Below, in pieces: positions 26,066 to 39,218 of a DNA stretch of 64,000 nt (the stretch's first letter is position 1; each line of letters starts with the position of its first letter). This stretch comes from Streptococcus merionis DSM 19192 (lineage in GTDB: Bacteria > Bacillota > Bacilli > Lactobacillales > Streptococcaceae). A model generated the notes under the pieces. The model did not search any database. It saw only the letters and a list, made by a program, of their open reading frames with translations, and had not been told where the DNA came from. Position numbers and translations under genes: made by a program. The stretch covers positions 62,001 to 126,000 of the forward strand of contig NZ_KB904539.1 in the NCBI RefSeq assembly GCF_000380085.1, in the 5' to 3' direction.

Positions 26066-26743
26066 TTACTTTTTCTTTGGCAAGGCTGTAAGCCACTCAG
26101 GGAGTGATATCTCTGATTCATCTAAAATGTCATATGTACCGTCATCTTTGAGATAAATGAGAGTTGGAACGCCTACGATTGGGTACTTGGCCAAAAGCTG
26201 CTTTTTCTCATCTTCAGTAATCTCTTCTACATTGCAGTAGTAGACCTTTGATACTATAGCTAATTTTTGCATATTTTCATGAAAAAGAGGCACAAAATCT
26301 CTACAGTATGGACAGGATGCTTTTCCTAAAAACAATAAACTATTTTTAGAAAAAGCATCATTTACCAGCTCATCAATTGTCAAAGGAGTATAATTTGAGA
26401 CAATACTCTGGTACTGCTTAATACTATCTTCTTCAGTATTAGTTAAGCTGCTTTCTATAGGCGGTGGAGAATCAGAAGAACGCTCTTTTTTAGAAGCACG
26501 CCCCTGAAATAAAAGACATAACGACAGTAATAAAAGTATGAGAATCAGCCACTTGGCTCTTTTTCGTTCAGCAGTCTGCTCCGTCAAAGCAATCAATAAT
26601 TGAAATAACAACAAAAAGATCGCTAACAACGTCAACCATTTCGAGCGCTGAAACAGACCTTGTTTCAAAAAGAGAATCAAATTGAAAAAGAACAGATAGA
26701 AGAGAGGATTTTTGTAAAAGTCCTTGTTAAACGAAAAATTCAT
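26066..26743 (-). CDS. Membrane-anchored thioredoxin-like protein (bacteriocin-accessory type)
   Basis: 225 residues: two or three hydrophobic segments at the N-terminus (about 13-80), a Ser/Pro/Glu-rich linker, then a thioredoxin fold with the active-site motif GKASCPYCRDF and the cis-Pro loop VGVPTLIYL. The family resembles the PedC/BrcD 'bacteriocin transport accessory' proteins, thought to act in disulfide handling, but no bacteriocin gene is adjacent. Start: ATG at 26743 follows AAAGGGGG with good spacing. A longer TTG-initiated reading is less likely. Function beyond thiol-disulfide chemistry is not established. Confidence 0.78.
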   Translation of the reverse strand: MNFSFNKDFYKNPLFYLFFFNLILFLKQGLFQRSKWLTLLAIFLLLFQLLIALTEQTAERKRAKWLILILLLLSLCLLFQGRASKKERSSDSPPPIESSLTNTEEDSIKQYQSIVSNYTPLTIDELVNDAFSKNSLLFLGKASCPYCRDFVPLFHENMQKLAIVSKVYYCNVEEITEDEKKQLLAKYPIVGVPTLIYLKDDGTYDILDESEISLPEWLTALPKKK

Positions 26744-26941
26744 ATTTCCCCCTTTGTTTCTGTATTCGTTTACATCATACCTAAAAAAGATAATTTTGTC
26801 CATCAAATAGATGCCGTAGGAAATGAATTTCAAACTTCCTAGTTATAACACGAAAGACATATTTTTGTACCTGAAAGAAGTGTCGTCATAGGGCTATTTT
26901 TAGGTGTCCTCCTACTGAATACTGTGGCTTTTTATAATAAG

Positions 26942-26970
26942 TTGCAATAGACAGTTTGAAGTGTTATACT
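26942..26970 (+). promoter_or_regulatory. Promoter of the C39-like lipoprotein gene
   Basis: TTGCAA, 17-nt spacer, TATACT (26965-26970), 47 bases before the start codon. Confidence 0.6.
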
Positions 26971-27016
26971 AAAAGAGAGGTAAGCGGATACAAAAAACAA
27001 TGGGAGGTCGGAGGAT

Positions 27017-27904
27017 ATGGTAGATTTCAAGGCTATTAAGTTTTTAACAGCTGCGCTCCTGTGCGTCACCCTATTAGTAGGTTGCCAATCAAAGTCTAGG
27101 GATGTAGGAAAAGCTGCAAACACAACAAAAACCAGCAGTCAACAGAAAACATCTGGAAAAGAAGCCAGTCAAGAGTCATCTAGCTCTGAGACCGATAGTC
27201 TCACAGATGAAGCAAAAAGGTCTAAAGAAAAGACGATAGCTACTACAGAACGATCAGGAGCAGCTGTTTCTACGGACAATACTCCACCTCTGTCTCAAGA
27301 TACCATTGACAAGATCAATGGCCAAGGGCAAAATTCTGGTCAAGGTGGAACTAAACATCAACTTCAGGTTACTCAACAGGTGCAACGTGATTGGAATACC
27401 TGTGCCCCGACAACTGTCAGCATGATGTTATCTGCCCGTGGTGTAACAGCCAGTCAAGAAGAACTAGCTCAGGCTATGGGAACGGATGATTCCTTTGGAA
27501 CGCATAATACCGATGCTATTCGGGTACTCAATCGCTACCTTTTTGGTTACGAACAACCAACTGGTAATCAATCTGGTTACCGCCTTGCCACTGTGACGAC
27601 AGCTGATTTGAATTCGGAAGAAATGCGGGTCTTTAAAGAGCGCCTCAAGCAAAATATTGCTGATGGCTATCCCATGTATTATACGTTTGACAATGCCAGA
27701 ATTTACCCAGGAAGCTCAGGAGAGCATAATGTTATTGGGACAGGCTACCAATTGACTGAAGACGGCAGTGACATTGCTTATCTTTATTACATTGACCCCT
27801 CCTACACTCAGCAGGATCCGACCTATGGCGGTTTGAAAAAAATAACCCCACAAGAACTTTTCCACGCTATGCTGACTTGTGTCGAGCCTAATTATGGCTG
27901 GTAA
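27017..27904 (+). CDS. C39-like cysteine peptidase lipoprotein
   Basis: 295 residues. A signal peptide with lipobox LVGC (Cys23) is followed by a long Ser/Thr/Lys/Glu-rich linker (about 24-115) and a C-terminal peptidase C39-like domain. Catalytic candidates: Cys in NTCAPTTVSMML (about 134), His in SGEHNVIGTGY and Asp in YYIDPSY. Surface-anchored through lipid. Streptococcal C39-like proteins of this kind are mostly uncharacterised; cell-wall or peptide cleavage is possible. RBS GGAGG before the ATG. Monocistronic by context. Confidence 0.82.
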   Translation: MVDFKAIKFLTAALLCVTLLVGCQSKSRDVGKAANTTKTSSQQKTSGKEASQESSSSETDSLTDEAKRSKEKTIATTERSGAAVSTDNTPPLSQDTIDKINGQGQNSGQGGTKHQLQVTQQVQRDWNTCAPTTVSMMLSARGVTASQEELAQAMGTDDSFGTHNTDAIRVLNRYLFGYEQPTGNQSGYRLATVTTADLNSEEMRVFKERLKQNIADGYPMYYTFDNARIYPGSSGEHNVIGTGYQLTEDGSDIAYLYYIDPSYTQQDPTYGGLKKITPQELFHAMLTCVEPNYGW

Positions 27905-28019
27905 TATAGTTGATTGAAACAAGGTTAGGAAAAGTTATCTCAAAATCAGAGCATCACCTAGTATACGTTCCTGAACCACAGCTGTACTGTTCTTGATTCA
28001 ATTGACTATACTTTTCAAA

Positions 28020-28105
28020 AATCAAATTCAAACATCGTTAGCGTCGCCTTGCCGTACGTCAGTACCGCCTTCGGCTAGTTTGCTTTTTGATTTTTATTGA
28101 GGTGA
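28020..28105 (+). repeat. Intergenic repeat-like segment upstream of lacR
   Basis: ATCAAATTCAAACATCGTTA followed by GCGTCGCCTTGCCGTACG resembles a degenerate intergenic sequence common in streptococcal genomes (recalled, not searched). A related but diverged stretch, TTTAAATATCGTTAACTCAG, occurs at 28238. The 520-base gap before lacR otherwise holds only TGTTTA motifs near 28165-28180, candidate LacR half-sites. Confidence 0.4.
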
Positions 28106-28427
28106 GTTAGAAACTCTTTTCCTATTTTGGAGAGGAGTTTTTGTTCAATTTCTCAGAAAAGTAATGTTTAAAAATGTTTATTTTTTTAAAATATGTTAGA
28201 ATAATATAAAAGGGAAAATAGTACTTGTCAAAATTCGAATTTAAATATCGTTAACTCAGCTTGATAAACTTCAGTTGAGCTTGCGCTTTTATCACTTAGT
28301 CAGTTTGGATAGCGTTATGGTGTTGCGTAATAATACACGATTACCTATCATTTCAAAACTGTCAACGTACTCGGCGCAAATAAGGACACGATTTTATAAG
28401 CTGAAACATTATATAAAGGAGAACAGT

Positions 28428-29183
28428 ATGAATAAATTTCAACGTCTTGAAGAAATCACAAAACTGGTCAATCGTAAAGGCACTGTCCGAATTTCTGAGA
28501 TTATGGAAGCCTTTGGAGTGACGGATATGACGGTGCGTCGTGATTTACTAGAACTTGAAGAACAAGGAGTGCTCAAAAAGATTCATGGTGGCGCACGAAG
28601 CCATTCGGCCTTTCAATACCGTGAAATTTCCCACAAGGAGAAGCACACCCTCAATATAGAAGAAAAAAGGCATATTGCCAAATTGGCGGCTAATCTTATC
28701 GAAGAAGGCGATACAGTTTTTTTAGGACCGGGAACCACCGTTGAAAGCTTGGCAGAGGAGATTAATCACCAACGCCTGAGCGTGGTCACTAACTGTCTGC
28801 CAGTTTTTAATATCCTCCTTAAGAAAAAGTCTGAGACCTTTAAGGTCTTTCTATTGGGTGGGGAAATGCGGAAGGTAACGGAGTCTTTCGTTGGGGAAAT
28901 CACGAATACCAGCCTTGAAAAAATGCATTTTGGCAAACTATTTTTCAGCGCGAACGGGACCAAGGAAAATGATGTGATGACTTCCACCGTTGAAGAGGGG
29001 TATACTCAGCGACTTGCTCTATCACGATCGGTTGAACAATATTTACTACTAGATAGTTCAAAGGTGGGCAAAGAGGATTTTTCAGTGTTTTGCCAGCTAT
29101 CACAATTAACTGCTGTCATTACAGACAAGCAGGATGACGAAAAAATCACTCAGCTCTCCAAATGGACTGAGGTCATCAATTAA
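28428..29183 (+). CDS. lacR: Lactose phosphotransferase system repressor (DeoR family)
   Basis: 251 residues: N-terminal DeoR helix-turn-helix ([20 protein letters not shown], about 19-38) and a C-terminal sugar-phosphate-binding DeoRC domain with the HGGARS hinge region. LacR binds tagatose-6-phosphate pathway intermediates and represses lacABCD and the downstream genes. Start: ATG at 28428 follows AAAGGAGAACAGT, and the longer in-frame reading lacks an RBS. Length and position directly before lacA match other streptococcal lac operons. Confidence 0.93.
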   Translation: MNKFQRLEEITKLVNRKGTVRISEIMEAFGVTDMTVRRDLLELEEQGVLKKIHGGARSHSAFQYREISHKEKHTLNIEEKRHIAKLAANLIEEGDTVFLGPGTTVESLAEEINHQRLSVVTNCLPVFNILLKKKSETFKVFLLGGEMRKVTESFVGEITNTSLEKMHFGKLFFSANGTKENDVMTSTVEEGYTQRLALSRSVEQYLLLDSSKVGKEDFSVFCQLSQLTAVITDKQDDEKITQLSKWTEVIN

Positions 29184-29392
29184 TCTTTGTCAAAATGATG
29201 TTCTAATCTTGTTAGCTGACTTCGCTGAAAGCATAAGATACAAAAGCCGTAAGGTAAGCAAGTATACCCAGAGGGTATCTAGATCTGTCAAACGAGCAAG
29301 TTCGTAACGGCTACAGATGTTGATTTTCATAGAGTGTATAAGGGGGCAATCGTCGGTTGTTCCTTTTTATTAAACAAAAAGCACAAAAACGG

Positions 29393-29421
29393 TTGACAAA
29401 GTGTTTGTTTATGTTTATAAT
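29393..29421 (+). promoter_or_regulatory. lacA promoter with LacR half-sites
   Basis: Consensus TTGACA (29393-29398), 17-nt spacer, TATAAT (29416-29421). TGTTTGTTTATGTTTA overlaps the spacer and AAATAAACA follows downstream, a dyad-like arrangement suited to LacR binding. The rest of the 286-base lacR-lacA gap has nothing recognisable. Confidence 0.8.
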
Positions 29422-29469
29422 CTGGTTATAAAATAAACAAAAAAACATTTTTGAACAGGAGGGTTTCAA

Positions 29470-29895
29470 ATGACTGTTATTATTGGCGCCGATAAGGCGG
29501 GGCTAGCACTGAAAGAAACGGTAAAGGCTTATTTACTTGAGTCAGGTCATGATGTGCAGGATGTTTCTAAAGAAGGAGCTGATTTCGTTGATACGACTTT
29601 GGCTGTTGTTAAGGAAGTGACTGCCAACGATGTCAATCTTGGTATTGTCATTGATGCTTATGGTGTAGGTCCCTTTATGACTGCGACTAAGATCAAAGGG
29701 ATGGTTGCAGCAGAAGTGTCAGATGAACGCTCAGCCTATATGACACGTAGTCACAACAATTCGCGCATGATCACAATGGGAGCGGAGATTGTAGGACCTG
29801 GTGTGGCAAGAAATATTGCTAAGGGTTTTGTAGAGGGTGAGTACGATGGCGGTCGCCACCAAATCCGTGTGGATATGCTCAATAAAATGTGCTAA
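29470..29895 (+). CDS. lacA: Galactose-6-phosphate isomerase subunit LacA
   Basis: 141 residues of the RpiB/LacA_B fold ([21 protein letters not shown] at the start). With LacB it forms the isomerase that converts galactose-6-phosphate to tagatose-6-phosphate in the cytoplasm. RBS AGGAGGG precedes the ATG. Length equals that of known LacA proteins. First gene of the lacABCD unit. Confidence 0.95.
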   Translation: MTVIIGADKAGLALKETVKAYLLESGHDVQDVSKEGADFVDTTLAVVKEVTANDVNLGIVIDAYGVGPFMTATKIKGMVAAEVSDERSAYMTRSHNNSRMITMGAEIVGPGVARNIAKGFVEGEYDGGRHQIRVDMLNKMC

Positions 29896-29926
29896 ACAAT
29901 TAAAAAAAGGAATTGAGGACAAACTC

Positions 29927-30442
29927 ATGAAAATTGCTGTTGGTTGTGACCATATCGTAACAAATGAAAAAATTGCAGTTGTTGATTATCTTAAAACACA
30001 GGGGTATGACGTCATTGATTGTGGAACTTACGACAATGTTCGTACCCACTACCCAATCTTTGGTAAAAAAGTTGGTGAAGCTGTTGCAAGTGGCCAAGCA
30101 GATTTAGGCGTATGTATCTGCGGGACTGGTGTTGGCATCAACAATGCTGTTAACAAAGTACCTGGCATTCGTTCTGCTTTGGTTCGAGACATGACGTCAG
30201 CCGTCTATGCTAGAGAAGAGTTGAATGCTAATGTCATCGGCTTCGGAGGTAAAATCACAGGTGGTCTCTTGATGACTGATATTATCGAAGCCTTCATCCA
30301 TACAGAATACAAACCAACTGAAGAAAACAAGGCTTTGATTGACAAAATTGCCAAAGTTGAAAGCCTGAACCAAGAACAGGCTGATCCACACTTCTTTGAT
30401 GAGTTTTTAGAAAAATGGGATCGCGGAGACTATCACGACTAA
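29927..30442 (+). CDS. lacB: Galactose-6-phosphate isomerase subunit LacB
   Basis: 171 residues, RpiB-like, with the catalytic-region motifs [15 protein letters not shown] at the start and [16 protein letters not shown] (conserved Cys) near residue 65-80. Partner of LacA. Start at the ATG after AATTGAGGACAAACTC gives exactly the usual LacB length. An upstream in-frame ATG overlaps lacA and is rejected. Confidence 0.96.
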   Translation: MKIAVGCDHIVTNEKIAVVDYLKTQGYDVIDCGTYDNVRTHYPIFGKKVGEAVASGQADLGVCICGTGVGINNAVNKVPGIRSALVRDMTSAVYAREELNANVIGFGGKITGGLLMTDIIEAFIHTEYKPTEENKALIDKIAKVESLNQEQADPHFFDEFLEKWDRGDYHD

Positions 30443-30454
30443 GGGGATATAGAC

Positions 30455-31387
30455 ATGATTCTGACCATTACAATGAATCCGTCTATGGATATTGCTTATC
30501 AGTTGGACGGTTTCTGCCTAGACACTGTGAATAGACCGCTTGAGACCTACAAGACAGCCGGTGGCAAAGGGTTGAATGTGACCCGTGTCCTTTCGCAACT
30601 AGGCGAGTCCGTTATAGCAAGTGGCCTCTTGGGCGGTAAAATTGGCGAGTTTATCCAAGAAGAATTAGATAAAGTTACTATTGCTCATGATTTTTACCCA
30701 ATTTCAGGAGATACTAGGAGTTGTATTGCAATGCTTCATGGTGAGCAGCAAACTGAAATTTTAGAAAAAGGGCCAACAATTCTCAAAAGCGAAGCTCAAG
30801 GCTTCTTAGAGAAATTTGAAGAACGGGTTCAAACAGTATCTATTATTTCTATCTCAGGTAGTCTACCAAATGGCTTGCCAGTAAACTTTTATGAAAAAAT
30901 AATAACCATTTGTCAAAAGTATGACAAGCCAATTGTCCTAGATAGTTCTGGTGACAGTTTGAAATCTGTCCTGACAAGTGAACAGAAGCCAACAGTCATC
31001 AAGCCAAATAGAGAAGAGCTTTCACAGCTGTTAGGACGAAACATCACAGGCGACATTGCTAGTCTGAAAAAGGCTCTTCAAGAGGAACTTTTTAATGGGA
31101 TTGAGTGGGTGATCGTATCGTTAGGGGCCAACGGTGCCTTTGCTAGGCACATTGATAGGTTTTATAAGGTTTCTATTCCTAAAATTGAAGTGGTTAATCC
31201 TGTTGGTTCAGGAGATTCCACAGTCGCTGGCATTACGTCTGCTCTGGCTCATGCAGCATCAGACGAAGATTTGTTGAAAAAATCAAACGTTCTTGGTATG
31301 CTCAATGCTCAAGAAAAACAAACAGGCTACGTCAACATGGAGAATTACGCAGCATTATTTGAAAAAATCAAAGTAGAAGAGGTATAA
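30455..31387 (+). CDS. lacC: Tagatose-6-phosphate kinase
   Basis: 310 residues of the PfkB kinase family. It phosphorylates tagatose-6-phosphate to tagatose-1,6-bisphosphate with ATP. N-terminal [15 protein letters not shown] (about 39-53) is the PfkB signature 1 region, and [14 protein letters not shown] (about 248-261) holds the catalytic Asp and anion hole. It lies 12 bases after lacB and 2 bases before lacD. Confidence 0.95.
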   Translation: MILTITMNPSMDIAYQLDGFCLDTVNRPLETYKTAGGKGLNVTRVLSQLGESVIASGLLGGKIGEFIQEELDKVTIAHDFYPISGDTRSCIAMLHGEQQTEILEKGPTILKSEAQGFLEKFEERVQTVSIISISGSLPNGLPVNFYEKIITICQKYDKPIVLDSSGDSLKSVLTSEQKPTVIKPNREELSQLLGRNITGDIASLKKALQEELFNGIEWVIVSLGANGAFARHIDRFYKVSIPKIEVVNPVGSGDSTVAGITSALAHAASDEDLLKKSNVLGMLNAQEKQTGYVNMENYAALFEKIKVEEV

Positions 31388-31389
31388 TC

Positions 31390-32370
31390 ATGGTTTTAAC
31401 AGAACAAAAACGTCGGTATATGGAAAAACTAAGCGATGAAAATGGCATCATTTCAGCCCTTGCTTTTGACCAGCGTGGTGCTTTGAAGCGCTTGATGGCA
31501 CAACACCAGGATGATGAGCCGTCAGTAGCACAAATGGAGGAATTGAAGGTTTTGGTGGCAGAAGAGCTGACACCGTTTGCCTCCTCAATGCTCTTAGATC
31601 CAGAGTATGGGCTTCCCGCGACTAAAGCCCTTCATAAAGGAGCAGGTCTGCTCTTGGCTTACGAGAAAACAGGATATGATACGACCAGCACAAAGCGCCT
31701 ACCGGATTGTTTGGTAGATTGGTCTGTCAAGCGCCTGAAAGAAGAGGGGGCAGATGCGATTAAGTTTTTGCTTTACTATGACGTTGATAGTGATGAAGCA
31801 ACGAATCGTCAAAAACAGGCCTATATTGAGCGCATCGGGTCAGAATGTACAGCAGAAGATATTCCTTTTTATCTTGAAATTTTGGCTTATGATGAAAAGA
31901 TTGCGGATGCTTCAAGTGCAGACTATGCTAAGGTGAAGCCGCGCAAAGTCATCGAAGCGATGAAAGTTTTCTCTGATGAACGTTTTGGTATTGATGTTCT
32001 CAAGGTTGAAGTGCCGGTCAATATGAACTTTGTAGAGGGCTTTGCAAATGGCGAAACAGTTTACACGAAAGAAGAAGCTGCCTCTTACTTCAAACAGCAA
32101 AACGACGCCACACCTCTTCCTTATATCTACTTGAGTGCTGGTGTTTCTGCCAAACTCTTTCAGGATACACTTGTTTTTGCGAAAGCATCTGGTGCAAACT
32201 TTAACGGGGTATTGTGTGGTCGCGCAACATGGGCTGGCAGTGTCAAAGCCTATATTGAAAAAGGCGAGGCAGCTGCTCGTGAATGGTTGCGTACAACTGG
32301 ATTCCAAAATATTGACGAGTTAAATAAGGTTCTAAAAGAAACTGCAACCCCTTGGACAGCTCGTGTTTAG
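31390..32370 (+). CDS. lacD: Tagatose-1,6-bisphosphate aldolase (class I)
   Basis: 326 residues. Cleaves tagatose-1,6-bisphosphate to dihydroxyacetone phosphate and glyceraldehyde-3-phosphate, the last step of the pathway. Class I (Schiff base): the lysine candidate lies in [12 protein letters not shown], about residue 205, and [14 protein letters not shown] at the N-terminus is a family signature. Translation is closely coupled to lacC (2-base gap). LacD.1 paralogues have been described as regulators in group A streptococci, but nothing here suggests that role. Confidence 0.95.
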   Translation: MVLTEQKRRYMEKLSDENGIISALAFDQRGALKRLMAQHQDDEPSVAQMEELKVLVAEELTPFASSMLLDPEYGLPATKALHKGAGLLLAYEKTGYDTTSTKRLPDCLVDWSVKRLKEEGADAIKFLLYYDVDSDEATNRQKQAYIERIGSECTAEDIPFYLEILAYDEKIADASSADYAKVKPRKVIEAMKVFSDERFGIDVLKVEVPVNMNFVEGFANGETVYTKEEAASYFKQQNDATPLPYIYLSAGVSAKLFQDTLVFAKASGANFNGVLCGRATWAGSVKAYIEKGEAAAREWLRTTGFQNIDELNKVLKETATPWTARV

Positions 32371-32431
32371 ACAATAAACAACATAAAGTAAACAATTTTT
32401 GAAAAAATTATTATTTTTTAAACAGAAAGGG

Positions 32432-32460
32432 TTTACATTTATAATCCTTTGTGCTATAAT
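32432..32460 (+). promoter_or_regulatory. Second promoter in the lac operon, before lacT
   Basis: TTTACA (32432-32437), 17-nt spacer, perfect TATAAT (32455-32460). It precedes the LacT-type leader and would let lacTFEG be transcribed separately from lacABCD. Confidence 0.75.
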
Positions 32461-32479
32461 GAACTCATCAATCAAATAT

Positions 32480-32563
32480 GGGTAGATCGTAACTAGATAA
32501 ATAGGCGAGACTACAAATGAACAAAAGGGCTAATACTCTGGGTTTATTTGTGGTCTCTTTTTG
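32480..32563 (+). promoter_or_regulatory. RAT-like antiterminator site with overlapping terminator
   Basis: GGGTAGATCGTAACTAGAT with AATAGGCGAGACTACA resembles a ribonucleic antiterminator (RAT) of BglG/LacT proteins. It overlaps the 5' arm of a strong terminator stem, GAGACTACAAAT (32507-32518) against ATTTGTGGTCTC (32546-32557), followed by TTTTTG. Binding of LacT should block the terminator when lactose is present. Confidence 0.75.
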
Positions 32564-32580
32564 TACCCAATAGGATGAAA

Positions 32581-32723
32581 CACCATGGGCTAAAATGCTA
32601 AATTTGGTAGAACCGTAGCCGTCTGGATTTTCTTCGATTTCATCTGTGAAAATCCTCGTCGTCTTGGTCGGGGTGCGTCGACGCCATTTTTCGTCGCATT
32701 TCTTAACGGGCTTTGTATCTTAA
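32581..32723 (+). repeat. Covarying hairpin repeat (family H), copy D
   Basis: Long form related to copy A: AAATGC/GCATTT stem and inner arm GGATTTTC/GAAAATCC, which differs from copy A (GGATTTCC/GGAAATCC) by a compensatory pair change. It ends CTTTGTATCTTAA and abuts copy E. Confidence 0.75.
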
Positions 32724-32838
32724 TAAACTGAATTCGGCCTAAAATCCTCGATAAAATTCAAAAACTTCCTCAAGTCCAGAGACTTGTCGTCTGTTTTCTC
32801 ATTTTTCATCGGATTTTTTCACGGCCTCATATCTTAAT
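32724..32838 (+). repeat. Covarying hairpin repeat (family H), copy E
   Basis: Short form nearly identical to copy B of the sus locus (AAAATCC/GGATTTT stem, CAAGTC-CAGA-GACTTG tip, CGGCCTCATATCTTAA end). It ends 3 bases before the AAGGAGG of lacT. A D-E tandem mirrors the B-C tandem. Confidence 0.8.
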
Positions 32839-32853
32839 AAAAGGAGGATCTGC

Positions 32854-33687
32854 ATGTATCGTGTTTTACAGGCGCTCAATAATAATGTTGCCCTTGTAAA
32901 GGATGAGCATAACCAACAATTTGTTGTCATGGGGTTGGGCATTACGTTTCAAAAACGAAAAGGAGATCTCATCATTGAGGAAAAAATTGAAAAAGTCTTT
33001 TCGCTCAAAAGTACAGAATCAAGAGAGAACTTCATGACGCTCTTGAAAGATGTGCCACTTGATTTCATTACTGTTACTTATGATGTTATTGAGACGCTTT
33101 CTGACAAGTATGATTATCCTTTTCAGGAATACCTCTATGTGACCTTGACAGACCACATTCACTGTGCCTATAGGGCTGTTTTGGATGACAATTATCAGGA
33201 AAGCAAGTTGCCTAATATTTCTCAGGAATACAGTATTGAATATGTTATGGCAAAAGAAGCTTTAGCAATGTTTCGGCAAAAGATTTTAGATGATTTTCCT
33301 GATGATGAAATTGGGCGAATTGCCCTTCATTTTATTAATGCAAAAGGTGTGACAGCAGTTGAGAAAACACCAAAAGTTAAGTTGACACGATCGGTATTAA
33401 AAAAAGTACAGGAGGAGTTAGAACGCTTAGGTATCAGACGGACTAGGGAAAATAGTAATTTCTATGATCGTCTCATGATTCACTTGACTTATTTTCTGCA
33501 ATACTTAGATCGTAGTCCAAATGAGAATGCTCCCTTGATGGATATGGGGAAACACATTCAAATCGCTTACCCAGAAGCCTATGACATTGGTAGTAAAATC
33601 TATGAGATGATCGCTTCGGAAGCAGGAGTTGAAATTTACGAAAGTGAAAAATTTTATATTGTCCTTCATATACAACGCCTACTCTAA
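32854..33687 (+). CDS. lacT: Transcriptional antiterminator LacT (BglG family)
   Basis: 277 residues: N-terminal RNA-binding CAT domain ([18 protein letters not shown], 1-55) and two PRD domains with the His pairs expected for PTS control ([12 protein letters not shown] near 111; [11 protein letters not shown] at the C-terminus). It should bind the RAT site at about 32480-32510 and allow read-through into lacTFEG when LacE/LacF transport lactose. Start behind AAGGAGGATCTGC. Confidence 0.94.
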   Translation: MYRVLQALNNNVALVKDEHNQQFVVMGLGITFQKRKGDLIIEEKIEKVFSLKSTESRENFMTLLKDVPLDFITVTYDVIETLSDKYDYPFQEYLYVTLTDHIHCAYRAVLDDNYQESKLPNISQEYSIEYVMAKEALAMFRQKILDDFPDDEIGRIALHFINAKGVTAVEKTPKVKLTRSVLKKVQEELERLGIRRTRENSNFYDRLMIHLTYFLQYLDRSPNENAPLMDMGKHIQIAYPEAYDIGSKIYEMIASEAGVEIYESEKFYIVLHIQRLL

Positions 33688-33713
33688 TCACTAAAAATAA
33701 AGGAGAAAACAAA

Positions 33714-34031
33714 ATGAATAGAGAAGAAATTACCCTCTTGGGCTTTGAGATTGTATCATACGCTGGTGAAGCACGCTCGAAGTTGTTGGATGCTTTAAAG
33801 GCTGCTCAAAATGGAGAATTTGAAAAAGCTGAAGAGCTAGTAGAATCAGCAAATTCAAGTATTGTTGAGGCACATCATGCACAAACGAGCCTACTTCAAA
33901 AAGAAGCTGCTGGTGAGGATTTAGCCTTTAGCGTGACATTGATGCACGGTCAAGACCACTTGATGACAACTTTGCTGTTGAAAGACATGATGAAACACAT
34001 GATTGAACTTTACAAGAGAGGTACTAACTAA
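33714..34031 (+). CDS. lacF: Lactose-specific PTS EIIA component
   Basis: 105 residues, all-helical lactose/cellobiose EIIA. The phosphorylated histidine is His78 in the motif [10 protein letters not shown]. It carries phosphate from HPr to the EIIB domain of LacE. RBS AAGGAG; overlaps the lacE start by one base (TAATG), so the two are co-translated. Confidence 0.96.
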   Translation: MNREEITLLGFEIVSYAGEARSKLLDALKAAQNGEFEKAEELVESANSSIVEAHHAQTSLLQKEAAGEDLAFSVTLMHGQDHLMTTLLLKDMMKHMIELYKRGTN

Positions 34032-35725
34032 TGGATAAGTTAATTGCTCAAATTGAAAAAGGAAAGCCATTCTTTGAAAAACTTTCCCGTAATATCTACT
34101 TACGCGCTATCCGTGATGGATTTATCGCTGGTATGCCAGTAATCCTGTTCTCAAGTATATTCTTACTTATTGCCTTTGTTCCCAATTCATGGGGGTTCTA
34201 CTGGTCAGATGACGTTGTTGCATTTTTAATGAAACCTTATGGCTATACAATGGGGATTCTAGCTTTGCTAGTAGCAGGAACAACTGCGAAATCGTTAACG
34301 GACTCAGTCAACCGTGATTTGGAGCAAACGAACCAAATCAACTTTATGTCAACGATGCTAGCATCAGTCTGCGGTCTACTAATCTTGGCTGCTGATAGTC
34401 TTGAAGGTGGCTTTGCAAATGGTTTCCTTGGGACAAAAGGTCTTTTGTCAGCCTTTCTTGCAGCATTTATCACGGTTGCGGTTTATAAATTCTGTGTGAA
34501 AAATAATGTAACCATTCGCATGCCTGAAGAAGTGCCACCAAATATTGCCCAAGCTTTTAAAGATGTCTTTCCATTTGCAGGAACAATCCTTTCACTTTAT
34601 GCTCTAGATTTATTAGCCCGCAATACTGTTGGAACAGGTGTTGCAGAAGCAATTGGTAAATTCTTTGAACCATTGTTTAGTGCAGCAGACAGCTATGTTG
34701 GGATTACCATTATCTTTGGTGCTTTCGCCTTTTTCTGGTTCATAGGAATCCACGGCCCGTCAATCGTAGAGCCAGCTATTGTAGCGGTGACTTATGCTAA
34801 TGCTGAACTGAACTTGGGCCTCTTACAGGCAGGTCAGCATGCTGATAAGATTTTGACTTCAGGTACTCAAATGTTTATTGTAACCATGGGTGGTACTGGC
34901 GCTACCTTAGTTGTTCCATTCATGTTCATGTGGCTGTGTCAATCAAAACGAAATAGAGCTATTGGACGTGCCTCAGTGGTTCCAACTTTCTTTGGCGTCA
35001 ACGAACCAATCTTGTTTGGTGCGCCACTTGTTTTAAACCCAATCTTCTTTATCCCATTTATCATGGCACCAATTGTTAACGTATGGTTATTTAAATTCTT
35101 CGTTGACACTTTGGGAATGAACTCATTTACAGCTAACTTGCCATGGACAACGCCAGCACCACTTGGTTTGGTCATGGGGACAAACTTCCAAGTATTAGCA
35201 TTTGTCCTTGCTGTTACTTTGATTGTAGTAGATACCTTGATTTACTATCCATTCTTAAAGGTTTATGACCAGCAAATTCTTGCAGAAGAACAGACAGGTC
35301 TTGCTTCGAATGATGCGCTCAAAGAAAAAGTTGCTGCTAACTTTAATACGAAAAAAGCTGATGCTATCCTTGAAAAAGCAGGTGTAGTCGAAGCGAAAGA
35401 AATCACGGAACAAACGAACGTTTTGGTGCTCTGTGCTGGCGGTGGGACTAGCGGCTTATTGGCTAATGCTCTTAATAAAGCGGCGAAAGAATATGGTGCG
35501 CCAGTGACAGCTGCAGCTGGAAGCTATGGCGCTCACCGTGAAATTCTTCCTCAATACCAGTTGGTCATTCTGGCCCCTCAAGTAGCCTCTAACTATGAAG
35601 ATATGAAACTGGAAACAGATAAACTTGGTATTCAATTAGCCAAAACAGAGGGGGCTCAGTACATTGGCTTAACGCGTGATGGACAAGGTGCTTTAGACTT
35701 TGTTAAACAACAACTAGCAAACTAA
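34031..35725 (+). CDS. lacE: Lactose-specific PTS EIICB component
   Basis: 564 residues. The N-terminal EIIC domain (about 1-410) has around ten membrane segments and the conserved block [17 protein letters not shown]. The C-terminal EIIB domain carries the phosphocysteine Cys468 in [13 protein letters not shown]. It imports lactose and releases lactose-6-phosphate inside, the substrate of LacG. Length is normal for streptococcal LacE. Confidence 0.96.
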   Translation: MDKLIAQIEKGKPFFEKLSRNIYLRAIRDGFIAGMPVILFSSIFLLIAFVPNSWGFYWSDDVVAFLMKPYGYTMGILALLVAGTTAKSLTDSVNRDLEQTNQINFMSTMLASVCGLLILAADSLEGGFANGFLGTKGLLSAFLAAFITVAVYKFCVKNNVTIRMPEEVPPNIAQAFKDVFPFAGTILSLYALDLLARNTVGTGVAEAIGKFFEPLFSAADSYVGITIIFGAFAFFWFIGIHGPSIVEPAIVAVTYANAELNLGLLQAGQHADKILTSGTQMFIVTMGGTGATLVVPFMFMWLCQSKRNRAIGRASVVPTFFGVNEPILFGAPLVLNPIFFIPFIMAPIVNVWLFKFFVDTLGMNSFTANLPWTTPAPLGLVMGTNFQVLAFVLAVTLIVVDTLIYYPFLKVYDQQILAEEQTGLASNDALKEKVAANFNTKKADAILEKAGVVEAKEITEQTNVLVLCAGGGTSGLLANALNKAAKEYGAPVTAAAGSYGAHREILPQYQLVILAPQVASNYEDMKLETDKLGIQLAKTEGAQYIGLTRDGQGALDFVKQQLAN

Positions 35726-35765
35726 ACATTTTGTTGAGGACGGTTGAAGCGATCAATCATCCTAA

Positions 35766-37190
<1,425 letters not shown>

Positions 37191-37232
37191 GCTTGAAGCT
37201 CAGAGTTTAGAGTCCCAATAAAATAATAAAAG

Positions 37233-37285
37233 AATAGCAAGTGCTGATTGTTCCATTACTGGAGAAGATGAGCCTTGCTATTTTT
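37233..37285 (+). terminator. Terminator after the lac operon
   Basis: AATAGCAAG (37233-37241) pairs with CTTGCTATT (37274-37282) followed by TTTTGATT. The loop is long (32 nt), so it is a plausible rather than a strong terminator. Confidence 0.6.
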
Positions 37286-37376
37286 GATTGGCTGAACATA
37301 CCGAGACATCAATAGTAGCTGACGAAGTATGCTTTTGATTTTCAAAGAGTACTGGTGTTTCTGTGAAATTTTTGAT

Positions 37377-37430
37377 AGGACAGCCTGACTGTTTTTGTAT
37401 ATAATAGAACTAGTGAAGAAAGCGTTTACT
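37377..37430 (+). promoter_or_regulatory. glpK promoter with downstream cre site
   Basis: AGGACA, 17-nt spacer, perfect TATAAT (37400-37405), then AGAAAGCGTTTACT (37417-37430), which matches 13 of 14 positions of the catabolite response element consensus TGWAARCGYTWNCW. A cre just after the start site suggests road-block repression by CcpA, encoded 12 kb away in this window. Confidence 0.7.
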
Positions 37431-37432
37431 GA

Positions 37433-38974
<1,542 letters not shown>

Positions 38975-39187
38975 AAGCTGCTGCTTTCTAAACGCAGGCT
39001 ATAATCAGGAAAGCACAGGGAAAATACTACCTGTGAAAAAGCAAAAACGACTGATAACAATTCTTTGAGACATAAAGATTGTCTATCAATCGTCTTTTTG
39101 CAGTTAATTTCTAGTTTTTTAAACATTATTTTTATTAGATTGCAGTGAATTCAGAACAGACAGCCTCTTCTTGCTGTGCCTATAATT

Positions 39188-39214
39188 TAAAAACCAGCCA
39201 ATTTAGCTGGTTTT
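39188..39214. terminator. Terminator of the small peptide gene
   Basis: AAAACCAGC and GCTGGTTTT with a 7-nt loop, bordered by A and T runs so that it can work on both strands. It begins 5 bases after the stop of the minus-strand peptide gene, as expected for a short monocistronic transcript. Confidence 0.75.
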
Positions 39215-39218
39215 AGTA

